Assembly: GCA_903863035.1 (NCBI GenBank)
Contig: CAIPAT010000176.1
Location: 1-51,287 of the forward strand
Reading direction: 5' to 3'
DNA from: an uncultured Lentisphaeria bacterium
GTDB lineage: Bacteria; Verrucomicrobiota; Lentisphaeria; Victivallales; Victivallaceae
DNA length: 51,287 nt
Part shown: piece by piece, positions 7,834 through 16,780 of the stretch
Numbering within the stretch: position 1 is the first letter of the stretch
Layout of the letters: every line of letters starts with the position of its first letter
The notes under the pieces: model-generated
What the model saw: the letters and a program-made list of their open reading frames with translations, nothing else
What the model was told of the DNA's origin: nothing
The model's database searches: none
Program-made: the position numbers and the translations under genes

Positions 7834-8898
7834 CTAAAGTTTAAAATCCCGGCAGGCCTGGAGATAGGCTTCAATGTTGGGCCACGGCACTTCCGGCTCG
7901 ACCAGATGCGTCGGCGTACACAACAGGCCGCCTTTTTTTTCGGCAATCTTCAGATTGCGCAAGACTTCGCTTCTGACTTCTTCCGGTTTGCCGAACGGCA
8001 TCGTGGTCTGCGTGCCGATAGTTCCCCAGAAGGACAGGACCTCGCCGTATTCGGCATGAATCTTTTTAAAACTCATGCATTCCGGTTGAACCGGGTTCAG
8101 GATGTCCACGCCGATTTCGATCAGGTCGGGAATAAACGGTTCGACATAACCGCAGGAATGATAACTGAACAGCAGATCCGGTTTGACCGCTTTGGCCGCT
8201 TTGATGACTTGCGCGAAACGCGGCTTGATCCAGGCGCGGTAAAGCTCCTGGGACATCATGATGGCGTGCTGCATGCCGATATCATCGCCGAGATGGATAA
8301 AGTCAACTCCGGCCGCGGCCAGCGCCACAACCCGCTGCCGGACAAGTTCAGTAATCCGGTCCAGATGATATACGCCTTTTTCATCATCAGTCATCATGTC
8401 CACCATCAATTCCTCCATGCTGCGCATATACCAGGAATTTTCCCAGATGGAGCCGGGACTGCCCATTGCCGCCAGTCCGCAGTCATGAATATTTTTTACC
8501 GCCGGAATCAACGTCTCCATGCAGTCATGACGCAATTCCGGATATGGATAGGCTTTAAACTCGTCTACGCTGGTAAAATTCTTCATCGGGTGATGCATTC
8601 TGGTCATGTGCATGGAACCGGGATGCGGCTCATGGGCCACGCCGCTGTTATCAATTGTCGTACCGGGATTAAACGTCACTCCCGGATAATATCTGCTCCA
8701 GTCCTGCTTGTTCTCTTTCTCTGCCAAACCGATAGAACGAAATGGAAATTTAAACTTGTCCCCGAAGGACTCGGCGCTGCCGTAACGCCGCTTGAATTCT
8801 TCGACCAGTGACGGGCATAGCCAGAAATGGACCGGTGCATATTCAAACCCTTCGCGCCGCCATAACTTCAATAAATTTTCCCGTGGAGTAAGAGCCAT
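7834..8898 (-). CDS. Uroporphyrinogen decarboxylase (URO-D) family protein
   Basis: The 354-residue product has the URO-D/MtaA/CmuA TIM-barrel plan. FIHLGDDIGMQ (200-210) corresponds to the strand-5 region, YHSCGYVEPFIPDLIEIGVDILNPVQ (246-271) carries the HxC metal-ligand pair (His 247, Cys 249), and the C-terminus has TPTHLVEPEVPWPNIEAYLQACR. The HxC motif is typical of the zinc-dependent corrinoid methyltransferase branch, not of haem-pathway HemE, which lacks it. A methyl-transfer role on an unknown substrate is likely, with a corrinoid protein that is not encoded nearby. Many such paralogues occur in Lentisphaerota. It is divergent from an AraC regulator (154-bp gap). AAGGA lies 9 bases before the ATG. 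Confidence 0.85.
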   Translation of the reverse strand: MALTPRENLLKLWRREGFEYAPVHFWLCPSLVEEFKRRYGSAESFGDKFKFPFRSIGLAEKENKQDWSRYYPGVTFNPGTTIDNSGVAHEPHPGSMHMTRMHHPMKNFTSVDEFKAYPYPELRHDCMETLIPAVKNIHDCGLAAMGSPGSIWENSWYMRSMEELMVDMMTDDEKGVYHLDRITELVRQRVVALAAAGVDFIHLGDDIGMQHAIMMSQELYRAWIKPRFAQVIKAAKAVKPDLLFSYHSCGYVEPFIPDLIEIGVDILNPVQPECMSFKKIHAEYGEVLSFWGTIGTQTTMPFGKPEEVRSEVLRNLKIAEKKGGLLCTPTHLVEPEVPWPNIEAYLQACRDFKL

Positions 8899-9052
8899 AA
8901 TGCTGATTCCTTTTTTTAACTTCTGAAATTGCGAAACTTTATTTTGATTAATAATTGATATAGATATATTATGATGTATAATTTAAATGTTTCCACACTT
9001 AAATATGATTAAAAGTATTCATTAAATGATATTTATTATCAGGACGTGATTT

Positions 9053-9898
9053 ATGGTAATCAGCGATGTAGTTTTTCAAATCTACCGGGGGCTGGAAGGC
9101 TTTCCTGTTCCCGTCCATCTGGAAACGGAAACGCAGTTCAGCCCGGTCTACCGGAATAGCTCCGGACGCTTTCGCGGATTGTTTGTTTATACCCTGAAAG
9201 GGCGCGGCTGTTTTGAGGAGGCCGACGGACTAAAACACCAGCTGCTGCCGGGTGTCGCTTATGCCTGTGCAGGACCGGAACCCGGCGTCAAATACTATTA
9301 TCCGGCAGACGCCACTGAACCATGGACTTTCATGTGGTTCAGTTTTAAAGGCGAATTCGCGGAAAATATGCTGAAAAGCGTGATCAGCCGCTACGGGCGC
9401 ACTTATTGCATCCAGGAAACACATCCGGTAATGCTTGAACTTCAGACCTTGCAGAACAGCCGCGGCCAGGTGCATGTGCTGTCGCCGCACGAAGGCAGCG
9501 CACTGGTGTTCGCCGTCATCAATATGCTGGCGGAAACCCGCGAACAGAAACACAAGGAAAGCCATGCGTCCAGACTCATCCTGAAAGCGCAGCAGATAAT
9601 AATTTCACGCATTCATGAGAAAGTAAGCTGCGGACAGGTGGCTTCCGAACTCAATATTTCGCGGGAACATTTTTCCCGGCTGTTCAAGCAGCAGACCGGT
9701 ATTTCCCCGAATGAATTTATCGCCCGAAGGAAAATCATCCACGCCTGTCATCTGCTCAAAGACACCCGGATGAACTGCAAAGAAATTGCCTTTGCCGTAG
9801 GCTATGAAACTCCGGCAAATTTCATCCGCTCCTTTAAGAACTATCAAAAAAACACCCCGCTGCAATTTCGCAAAAACGGAGTAATTCCGATCTACTAA
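9053..9898 (+). CDS. AraC-family transcriptional regulator
   Basis: The 281-residue protein has an N-terminal AraC-type ligand-binding cupin (GLFVYTLKGRGCFE at about 43-56, then the aromatic block PWTFMWFSFKG around 93-103). Two C-terminal helix-turn-helices follow: VSCGQVASELNISREHFSRLFKQ with TGISPNEFIARRK, and CKEIAFAVGYETPANFIRSFK. This is the standard AraC/XylS layout and length. It is divergent from the URO-D gene, the usual arrangement for a regulator and its target, so it probably activates that gene in response to a carbohydrate-like ligand. AGGA precedes the ATG by a suitable distance. Confidence 0.9.
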   Translation: MVISDVVFQIYRGLEGFPVPVHLETETQFSPVYRNSSGRFRGLFVYTLKGRGCFEEADGLKHQLLPGVAYACAGPEPGVKYYYPADATEPWTFMWFSFKGEFAENMLKSVISRYGRTYCIQETHPVMLELQTLQNSRGQVHVLSPHEGSALVFAVINMLAETREQKHKESHASRLILKAQQIIISRIHEKVSCGQVASELNISREHFSRLFKQQTGISPNEFIARRKIIHACHLLKDTRMNCKEIAFAVGYETPANFIRSFKNYQKNTPLQFRKNGVIPIY

Positions 9899-9903
9899 AT
9901 TCA

Positions 9904-10121
9904 TTAACCACGGAGGCTCGGGAACACAGAGAAAACTATTACAGGGTTCAACAGTCGGAAATCGCTTTTTGTATTTCGCCCTTCCTTCATCTGTTGGATA
10001 TTCTCCCGCCTTGCGGGACCCCGCAAGGCGGAACGGGATATTGGATATTCGTTTTTTACCCATAAATTCTATGGAATGTCAGGGAATTGTTTTCTCTGTA
10101 TCTTTGTGCCACTGTGGTTAA
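9904..10121. repeat. MITE-like element with 33-bp imperfect terminal inverted repeats
   Basis: The ends 9904-9936 and 10089-10121 are inverted copies matching at 25 of 33 positions; both begin TTAACCAC and end ACAGAGAAAAC when read inward. Inside lies a perfect hairpin, CCGCCTTGCGGG (10006-10017) and its complement (10020-10031), with a 2-base loop. The element has no convincing gene and fills the gap between the AraC gene and the epimerase gene. The hairpin could also end transcription from the AraC gene. Mobility is inferred from structure only, because no second copy is seen in this window. Confidence 0.6.
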
Positions 10122-10235
10122 CCATTCCATGCCACTCCTGACTTCTCGCTTTCCCCCTCTTTGCTTTTCCCGCGGATTCAGCTTATATTATCGTGCTGTC
10201 AAAATCAGTAATTATAAATATGGCGGAATTTAAAT

Positions 10236-11309
10236 ATGAAAACTGCGGTAATCACCGGTTCTAACGGACTGATCGGTTCTGAAGCTGTAAGGTTTTTCTG
10301 CGACAAAGGATTCGACGTTGTCGGTATTGACAATGATATGCGCAAATACTTCTTCGGCGACGACGCCTCCACCAAATGGGTGGAATCCGAACTGATTATC
10401 AATTATCCGAGCTTTATTCCGAAATCAGCCGACATTCGTGATTTCAGCGCCATCAGCGATATTTTTCGCGACTTCGGTCGCGACATTGAACTGGTGATCC
10501 ACACCGCCGCACAACCGTCGCACGACTGGGCGGCGCGCGAACCGTTCACCGACTTCGGAGTCAACGCCAACGGTACGCTCAATATGCTCGAAGCCACCCG
10601 ACAGTTCTGCCCCGATGCGGTTTTCATTTTCACTTCGACCAATAAAGTCTACGGCGACAATCCCAATCTGCTGCCGCTGGTCGAACTCGACACCCGCTGG
10701 GAAATAGACGTTAACCATCCCTATTTTTCGCATGGCATTGACGAAAACATGTCCATTGACCATTGCAAACATTCACTGTTCGGCGCGTCGAAAGTCGCCG
10801 CCGACGTCATGGTGCAGGAATACGGCAAGTATTTCGGCATGAAGACCGGCCTCATCCGTGGCGGCTGTCTGACCGGCCCCCGCCATTCCGCCGCCGAACT
10901 GCACGGTTTTCTGGCTTATCTGATGAAATGCGCCATCACCGGCAAAGAATACCGTATTTTTGGTTATAAAGGCAAGCAGGTACGCGACAACATTCATTCG
11001 GAAGACCTGATTAACGCGTTCTGGCATTTCTACCAGGCACCACGCAGCGGCGAAGCCTACAACATGGGCGGCAGCCGTTTCAGCAATTGTTCCATGCAGG
11101 AAGCAATTGTGCTCTGCGAAAAAATCACCGGACGAAAAATGAATACCCGTTACACAGATGACAACCGCGTCGGCGATCACATCTGGTGGATCAGCGACGT
11201 GTCCAAATTCAAATCCCATTACCCGGAATGGAACCTGACCAAAAACGTCGAAGACATTCTATCCGAAATCCACGATTACAACAAAGACCGCTGGATCAAA
11301 GAACAGTAG
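10236..11309 (+). CDS. NAD-dependent epimerase/dehydratase, CDP-paratose 2-epimerase-like
   Basis: The 357-residue extended short-chain dehydrogenase has the N-terminal NAD site GSNGLIG (8-14), DIRD (67-70) and [13 protein letters not shown] (132-144). It carries the long substrate block [20 protein letters not shown] and a [10 protein letters not shown] motif, both matching the branch annotated as CDP-paratose 2-epimerase. The usual YxxxK is LFGASK, so the tyrosine position is Phe 182 while Lys 186 is kept. The substrate is therefore uncertain; a nucleotide-sugar epimerase role is the best guess. The Gfo/Idh/MocA gene follows 58 bp downstream on the same strand, which suggests a joint sugar-modifying operon. 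Confidence 0.82.
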   Translation: MKTAVITGSNGLIGSEAVRFFCDKGFDVVGIDNDMRKYFFGDDASTKWVESELIINYPSFIPKSADIRDFSAISDIFRDFGRDIELVIHTAAQPSHDWAAREPFTDFGVNANGTLNMLEATRQFCPDAVFIFTSTNKVYGDNPNLLPLVELDTRWEIDVNHPYFSHGIDENMSIDHCKHSLFGASKVAADVMVQEYGKYFGMKTGLIRGGCLTGPRHSAAELHGFLAYLMKCAITGKEYRIFGYKGKQVRDNIHSEDLINAFWHFYQAPRSGEAYNMGGSRFSNCSMQEAIVLCEKITGRKMNTRYTDDNRVGDHIWWISDVSKFKSHYPEWNLTKNVEDILSEIHDYNKDRWIKEQ

Positions 11310-11367
11310 TCCAGCATTCCGGGGTAAGTGCAAAGGGTTGCATTAAGCAAATCAAGCGGAAGCGAAA

Positions 11368-12396
11368 ATGAGCAAATACAAAATCGGGGTTTTGGGACTC
11401 AGAATGGGACATGCCTGGGCGAAAGCGGCACACAGTTTGCCGGATACCGGGCTGAGTATCGTCTATGATAAATATTTCAACGAAAATGAACTAATTAACC
11501 ATGATTTTTATTTGAACAACGGCTGTGTGATAGCCACAACTGAAGAAGAAGTATATGATGCCGGCCTGGACGTGATTATTGTCGCCACGCCTGACCATAT
11601 CCATAGGGAACAGTGCATCAGGGCGCTAAAGGCCGGGAAGCATGTAATTTGTGAAAAACCGCTGGCGCCGACTGTAGCGGAATGCAAAAGCATAATTGCC
11701 GCGGTACGGGAAAGCGGCAAGTTTTTTATGACCGGCCAGGTATGTCGTTATGCCCCCGGCTTCAAGCTGGCCAGGCATTTGATAGATCAGGGCAGAATCG
11801 GAGATATTGTCTGCATCGAAAGTGAATATGCCCATGACTACAGTAAAGGCGCTGCCGGCTATATGGGATGGCGCCGCGACCCGGCAATCAAACGCGATGG
11901 ATTTATTGGCGGCGGCTGCCATACACTGGATTTGATACGCTGGCTGGCCGGCGACCCGACAGAGGTGTTCTGCTATATGAACCATAAATTCCTTCCCGAC
12001 TGGCCGACCGCCGACACTGGAATGGCTGTGGCGAAGTTTCCCAATGATGTGATCGGACGTGTTTTCGTCTCCATCGGTGTGAAGCGGCCATATACTATGC
12101 GTACTGTCATCAACGGTACCCGGGGCACGATTATCTGCGACAATACCAGTGAGTTCATCCAAATTTACGAAGAATCAGTTTACGATGCCGCAAAAATAAC
12201 GAAATTCGCACAGATTCCGGTATTGGTTTCCAGTCACAATGTCGATGCCGAACTTCAGGATTTCATCGGCTGTCTCAATAGAAATGAACAATGTCTGACC
12301 GATGTGATCGAAGGAAGTAAAACCATTGCGTTCGGCGAAGCCGCCATTAAGTCCGCCAGAACTGGAATTCCCGAGAAAATAGATTATAACTTCTGA
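11368..12396 (+). CDS. Gfo/Idh/MocA-family oxidoreductase
   Basis: The 342-residue protein has the family's N-terminal Rossmann fold (IGVLGLRMGHAWAKA, about 6-20), the VIIVATPDHIHREQCIRALKAG stretch, the catalytic-lysine motif CEKP (95-98) and the active-site helix GGGCHTLDLIRWLAG (181-195). This supports NAD(P)-dependent oxidation or reduction of a sugar or cyclitol. The substrate cannot be read from the sequence. It follows the epimerase gene and probably acts on its product. Its 3' end meets the convergent GNAT gene at a shared hairpin. Confidence 0.9.
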   Translation: MSKYKIGVLGLRMGHAWAKAAHSLPDTGLSIVYDKYFNENELINHDFYLNNGCVIATTEEEVYDAGLDVIIVATPDHIHREQCIRALKAGKHVICEKPLAPTVAECKSIIAAVRESGKFFMTGQVCRYAPGFKLARHLIDQGRIGDIVCIESEYAHDYSKGAAGYMGWRRDPAIKRDGFIGGGCHTLDLIRWLAGDPTEVFCYMNHKFLPDWPTADTGMAVAKFPNDVIGRVFVSIGVKRPYTMRTVINGTRGTIICDNTSEFIQIYEESVYDAAKITKFAQIPVLVSSHNVDAELQDFIGCLNRNEQCLTDVIEGSKTIAFGEAAIKSARTGIPEKIDYNF

Positions 12397-12404
12397 GTAT
12401 AAAT

Positions 12405-12423
12405 CTACAGTTTAAGACTGTAG
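12405..12423. terminator. Hairpin between convergent genes
   Basis: CTACAGT (12405-12411) and ACTGTAG (12417-12423) form a perfect 7-bp stem with a TTAAG loop. It starts 8 bp after the oxidoreductase stop and overlaps the last codons of the GNAT gene, so it could serve both strands. It lacks a strong U-tract on either side, so termination efficiency is doubtful. Confidence 0.45.
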
Positions 12424-12899
12424 GTAATGGATGCTTTCATCTTTTTGAAGCCGGCTTTTTCATAACTGGCGCGTGCTCCGGCATGACCTTCATCTTCATA
12501 GCCGGTGCTGACGATGGCATATTTCATGCCGTGCAGACGGAAAATCTCCAGGACTTTATTGTGCATGGCGGAACCGATCCCCATGCCCTGGCAGTCCGGC
12601 GTTACGGCGTTGTTGCCGATTTCGCCAATGCCGGTTTCCTGGTTCATGTCAAAAGTGGCAAAACCGGCTATTTTACCGTTGATTTCGGAAACCAGCACCA
12701 TGTCCGGTGACTTTTCGGCTTTGTTGCGCACCTGACGGGCTTTTTCGGACTGCCAGTTGCGGCTGAGGCGTTCAGACAAATCATCGTCTCCGACATACTT
12801 GCGGCTGCCGTCATGGATAGCCTGCCAGGCGCTGACCGCAATTCCGCAGATGGTTTCAATATCGCCCGGACAAACCGGACGGATCGTAATTTCCTGCAT
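12405..12899 (-). CDS. GNAT-family N-acetyltransferase
   Basis: The 164-residue protein has the GNAT fold: an N-terminal strand-helix (ITIRPVCPGDIETICGIA), a central strand pair (MVLVSEINGKIAGFATFDM), then GEIGNNAVTPDCQGMGIGSAM, where Q-G-M-G-I-G-S is the acetyl-CoA pyrophosphate loop, and a C-terminal YEKAGFKK. The substrate is unknown. It is the second gene of a pair with the nitrilase-family gene (15-bp gap; AGGAG just before the ATG), so the two are probably co-transcribed. Confidence 0.88.
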   Translation of the reverse strand: MQEITIRPVCPGDIETICGIAVSAWQAIHDGSRKYVGDDDLSERLSRNWQSEKARQVRNKAEKSPDMVLVSEINGKIAGFATFDMNQETGIGEIGNNAVTPDCQGMGIGSAMHNKVLEIFRLHGMKYAIVSTGYEDEGHAGARASYEKAGFKKMKASITYSLKL

Positions 12900-12914
12900 T
12901 GGTTGCTCCTGTAG

Positions 12915-13865
12915 TTATTTGTATTGATAATCCGTATTTTTTGCCATTGCACCGGCGCGTAGCAGATAGTCATCAAGCGTCTCCAGTTCATACTCGCGGA
13001 CCAGATCGGCAGCGGTGAAATCGTCAGAGTTGCTATAAAGCAGCACTGACGCAAGCTTGCCGGTGTCATCTATCTCAACTGCCGGCCCGTATTTTTTCTT
13101 GATCTCAGTCAATTTCGGCCAGTTGAAATCCAGATGCAGCAGCACACGGTCAAGGTTGATGACGGCAGTGGCATAGTTGAAATAGTTTGTTGTCTCGGCA
13201 AGGACGCGGCCGTTCGGCGCGATGATGGCGCTGGGCATGGTCAATGACGGCGATACCGCCCCGACAAAAAACGATCGGCATGAATATGCCCAGTATTGTT
13301 GCATCAATCCGCCGTGATAGAACGATGAGAACATGATGATGTCCGGCTGCTGCGCTGCGTAGGCCAGGCGCAGTTCGTCAAAGTTCAGGTCAAAACAGAT
13401 GACGCCGGCAAGTTTTCCGCAGTCAGTTTTAATTACCTGATGTTTCGTTCCCGCCTTGATGCCTTCTTCCATTTCGCCGGTTGTCGGAAAGTTTTTTTGA
13501 TATCCACCGAGCAGTTTACCAGAACGGCCGATGAAACGGATACCGTTGACCAGTTTGCCTTCCGGATCGAAAAAATCAGTCGAATAGCCGATATTGCAGT
13601 TGTTTTGCGCGGCGGTTTCCGCCAGCATATCATAAATGCGGTTGCCGCGGATACGGAAAAATTCCTGTCGGGAGAACCCTGATGTTTCATCTGCTGGAAC
13701 ATCGCAAACTTCAGGCAGCAGGATGAAATCCGGTCGTTCCGGCAATACTTTTTCCAGTTCATTCCTGATATGTTTCGACACCTGAACAACAAAAGCTTCT
13801 GCTGACCCGCTATCCGGACGGATTAGCGGTGGAACAATTGTACTTATCTTTATTTTTTCTGACAT
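12915..13865 (-). CDS. Carbon-nitrogen hydrolase (nitrilase superfamily)
   Basis: The 316-residue protein carries the complete nitrilase-superfamily catalytic triad: Glu 52 in LLPEVCD, Lys 124 in GYQKNFPTTGEMEEG, and Cys 157 in GVICFDLNFDELR. Such enzymes hydrolyse amides, carbamoyl groups or nitriles; FDLNFDEL after the cysteine points to the amidase-like branches rather than true nitrilases. The C-terminal 60 residues extend beyond the core domain and may shape the substrate site. It is the first gene of a two-gene unit with the acetyltransferase. Confidence 0.9.
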   Translation of the reverse strand: MSEKIKISTIVPPLIRPDSGSAEAFVVQVSKHIRNELEKVLPERPDFILLPEVCDVPADETSGFSRQEFFRIRGNRIYDMLAETAAQNNCNIGYSTDFFDPEGKLVNGIRFIGRSGKLLGGYQKNFPTTGEMEEGIKAGTKHQVIKTDCGKLAGVICFDLNFDELRLAYAAQQPDIIMFSSFYHGGLMQQYWAYSCRSFFVGAVSPSLTMPSAIIAPNGRVLAETTNYFNYATAVINLDRVLLHLDFNWPKLTEIKKKYGPAVEIDDTGKLASVLLYSNSDDFTAADLVREYELETLDDYLLRAGAMAKNTDYQYK

Positions 13866-14050
13866 ATTGAACCCTTAATTTTATATTACTATACAGCTCA
13901 AGATGTAAAAAGATGTAGCATAAATCATCATTATTTTGGCAGAAATATCAACGCTCAATTCATTTGTGTAAAAAAAATTAAACTTTATAAAATACACAAA
14001 TCCCATGCTGTTGCGGTACAATTAGAGTTTTCTGGATGCGCTGCCGGCTG

Positions 14051-16357
14051 CTACAGCAACGTGTTTTCTCCGAGTTTCTGTATCTCAGCGGTTTCCGGTC
14101 TGGATATCCATTTATCAATGACTTCGGCAAACTTCTTAAAGGAAATTGGCTTGGCCAGGTAATCCTGCATACCGGATGCAAGGCATTTCTCGCGGTCTCC
14201 CTGAAACACATAGGCGGTCATGGCTATTACCGGAATGTTGTGATCTAAGACAGTTGATACCGGATTCCGGATTTCACCGGTTACTTCAAGTCCGTTCATT
14301 TCGGACAATTGAATATCCATCAGCACGAGATCATAGCGTTTATTGCTCAGTGCGGTAAGCGCATCCGGCCCGCTGGAAGCGCCATCGGCCTTATACCCGA
14401 GCCGATGCAGCACCGCGACTGTCATTTGCTGGTTGATCATATTGTCCTCAACCACAAGTATGCAGCCGTTTTTGCTAACTTGTCCGGTCTTATGCAAAAC
14501 GGACTGCTCTGCCTCTTTTTGGCCATGGATCTGTCCCGAAAGATTGCTGTATCCCAGCCTTAAAGTAAACCAGAAAGTAGAACCGCTGTCAGGTTCGCTC
14601 TCGACTCCAATATGGCCGCCCATCATTTCCACCAGCTGCCTGGATATAGCCAGACCCAGGCCGGTACCTCCAAATTTTCTGGATACAGACGAGTCGCTTT
14701 GAGTAAACGGTTTGAATAATGCCTGAATTCTGTCCGGCGCGATTCCGATGCCTGTATCCCTGACTTCAAAACGGATCATCGCACCATCTTCATCTTTTGA
14801 TTCGATCTTTATATGAAGTGTGATTTTTCCCTGCTGCGTGAATTTGATCGCGTTCCCAAGCAAATTAATTAATATCTGTTTAAGCCGTATCGGGTCGCCG
14901 ACGGACTTCATGGGAATATCCGGCGTGATAGAGCAATTCAGTTTGAGATTTTTCCCCTGGGCGCGCAATGACATTAACTCAACGACTTCAATCACTGTTT
15001 TTCTTAATTCAAAATCCAGCATTTCCAGTTGAAGTTTTCCTGCCTCGATTTTAGAAAGGTCCAGAATGTCATTGATGATTGAAATCAGCGAACTGGCGCT
15101 GTCCTGAATCATTCTGGCGTATTTATTCTGCTCTTCATTCAAGTCAGATTCAATCAGCAGTTCGGTCATGCCGACAATGCCGTTCATCGGAGTCCGGATT
15201 TCATGGCTCATATTGGACAGGAAATGACTTTTGGCCGCACTTGCATTATCCGCCTCTTTTTTGGCGGAAATCAGTTCTTTCTCCGTATATTTATGCCGGT
15301 GAATTTCGCGTATAAGTGAAAAAAGCAGCGTCGAAAGCAGCAGGGTCAGCAGCAGGCCGGCTGGCAATACCAGCCAGTAGAGAGATGAAAGATTCCGGTC
15401 TATATAATCGCGGTCGGCGTAAATATTGACACACCACGTCCGGGCGGAGAAGTTGAATTTGTGTTTATTAGATAAAGACGTGGCGTTGGCGGGACGCTTG
15501 TCACTTACGGATGTCTTTATTCCGGCAGTGCAGGCATGGATGGTAAAAAGGTTTTCAGGCGGCGGAACCGTAATGTCCTGAAGCTGAATTATTAAATGCA
15601 CCGGCCAATCAGACACCAGCGATGCTTTCATAATATCGCTGCTCTGGAAAACCCCGGCAATAAAACCCTTAAGCGCCGTGCGCCGCTGTTCTGCACTGTC
15701 ATGCGGTAATTTGTCATAATATACCGGCAGAAATGCGAGGAAGCCATGCTGCTGATTTCTTTCCTGAAGCAGATGGATCCGCCTGGTAACAATCGTTGAA
15801 CCGGTTTCAACTGCTTTGGTCATAGCTGCGCGGCGGACGGGTTCAGAACTAACGTCAAAACCCAGCGTGGATTTATTACCCTGCAGCGGGGTGATAAGTT
15901 GTATTGGATAATAAACATCTTTTTCTCCGGCCGGAACTAGACTTCTGTCAACTCCGGACTCTTTTATTCCAAAAGGAGAAGTCCCTCCGTTTTTATTAAG
16001 TTTCTCGAAAATAGCCCGCTCTGGATTTGAAACTTTTGGAATCCATTCAATGGCTTTAATTCCGGGATTATCTTGTAATTCGGAAATAATAAATTTGGCA
16101 AAATCGTCATTGGTCAGGCTTTTAGAAGTCACGTAAAAATTGCGGACTGTATCCAGAACGATAAGATGCTCCTTGAGCTTGTTCTCAATAATGCTGGAAA
16201 CAAAAAATGCATCCAGTTTGAATTTCCGGTCTAAACGGTCAAATTCATAATGCCTTATCCAGAAAAAAATGATGAATGTTGTTAACAGCCCGGTCAAAAC
16301 AACTACCAGCGCGGCCCCATAACATTTCCAGAACGGATATTTAATTTCAGCGCTCAT
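14051..16357 (-). CDS. CHASE-domain hybrid sensor histidine kinase
   Basis: The 768-residue membrane protein has a transmembrane segment at about 14-34, a periplasmic CHASE domain (about 70-260, with the ASVGFDVS-like motif [10 protein letters not shown]) and a second transmembrane segment at 326-349. A HisKA dimerisation domain with phospho-accepting His 385 in [10 protein letters not shown] follows, then an HATPase domain with NLLGNAIKF (498-506), DTGIGIA (534-540) and GGTGLGLA (563-570). The C-terminal receiver domain has acidic Glu 637/Asp 638, Asp 681 in LVLMD, Thr 714 region and Lys 736. All catalytic residues are present. CHASE domains sense small extracellular ligands. No response regulator gene lies alongside, so output must pass to a phosphotransfer protein or an orphan regulator elsewhere. 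Confidence 0.95.
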   Translation of the reverse strand: MSAEIKYPFWKCYGAALVVVLTGLLTTFIIFFWIRHYEFDRLDRKFKLDAFFVSSIIENKLKEHLIVLDTVRNFYVTSKSLTNDDFAKFIISELQDNPGIKAIEWIPKVSNPERAIFEKLNKNGGTSPFGIKESGVDRSLVPAGEKDVYYPIQLITPLQGNKSTLGFDVSSEPVRRAAMTKAVETGSTIVTRRIHLLQERNQQHGFLAFLPVYYDKLPHDSAEQRRTALKGFIAGVFQSSDIMKASLVSDWPVHLIIQLQDITVPPPENLFTIHACTAGIKTSVSDKRPANATSLSNKHKFNFSARTWCVNIYADRDYIDRNLSSLYWLVLPAGLLLTLLLSTLLFSLIREIHRHKYTEKELISAKKEADNASAAKSHFLSNMSHEIRTPMNGIVGMTELLIESDLNEEQNKYARMIQDSASSLISIINDILDLSKIEAGKLQLEMLDFELRKTVIEVVELMSLRAQGKNLKLNCSITPDIPMKSVGDPIRLKQILINLLGNAIKFTQQGKITLHIKIESKDEDGAMIRFEVRDTGIGIAPDRIQALFKPFTQSDSSVSRKFGGTGLGLAISRQLVEMMGGHIGVESEPDSGSTFWFTLRLGYSNLSGQIHGQKEAEQSVLHKTGQVSKNGCILVVEDNMINQQMTVAVLHRLGYKADGASSGPDALTALSNKRYDLVLMDIQLSEMNGLEVTGEIRNPVSTVLDHNIPVIAMTAYVFQGDREKCLASGMQDYLAKPISFKKFAEVIDKWISRPETAEIQKLGENTLL

Positions 16358-16448
16358 TTAAAAACACCTAAAATTATTTCAGAAAAAGTTTCGCGTTCTC
16401 AAGAACAGAATTAATTAATCTAGTTCTCAAAACGCTTTATGCAAATGA

Positions 16449-16726
16449 TATACTCTGCACGGCTGAAAATTTAAGCATAGACGAACAGGATTGCGGATTG
16501 GATTTTTTTCGATCGGACTGACGGAAGATATGAATATCGCCTGAAGGGTGAACGGGAAAAGACGGCGCAAGACGCTCGTCCCGTAATTGCTGGATTGCGA
16601 TCTTTCCAGTTTGGATTCGCACTCTTCGAGTGCTTTCGACACCGCGGTATCGGCAGCCTCTCAGAATACAAACTAATTCTCAAAATCTTCGCAAGCTATG
16701 TTAAATTTTCAGCCGTGCAGAGTATA
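16449..16726. mobile_element. MITE-like element, copy 1 (278 bp, 26-bp TIRs)
   Basis: The ends 16449-16474 and 16701-16726 are perfect 26-bp inverted repeats, beginning TATACTCTGCACGG. A second copy with the same ends and related interior lies at 44292-44461. Both begin and end with TA, which suits insertion at a TA dinucleotide as for IS630/Tc1-mariner transposases. No transposase is encoded inside, so it would be non-autonomous. Short frames within it are by-products of the repeat. It sits 54 bp downstream of the DsbD stop codon. Relative to copy 2 it has about 110 extra bases near its right end. Confidence 0.8.
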
Positions 16727-16780
16727 ATTAAGGCGGCCCCTTCCAAGGCGGAAGTCCGGAATTAATTCAAACTCTTAAAA

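Noticed and set aside
7906..8811. A 301-codon plus-strand open frame over the URO-D-family gene.
   Set aside because: It is the antisense shadow of a gene with clear catalytic motifs.
16427..16683. Several short minus-strand frames within the repeat element.
   Set aside because: They occur in more than one frame of the same repeat, and similar peptides appear in the second copy at 44292-44461, so they come from the repeat and are not genes.
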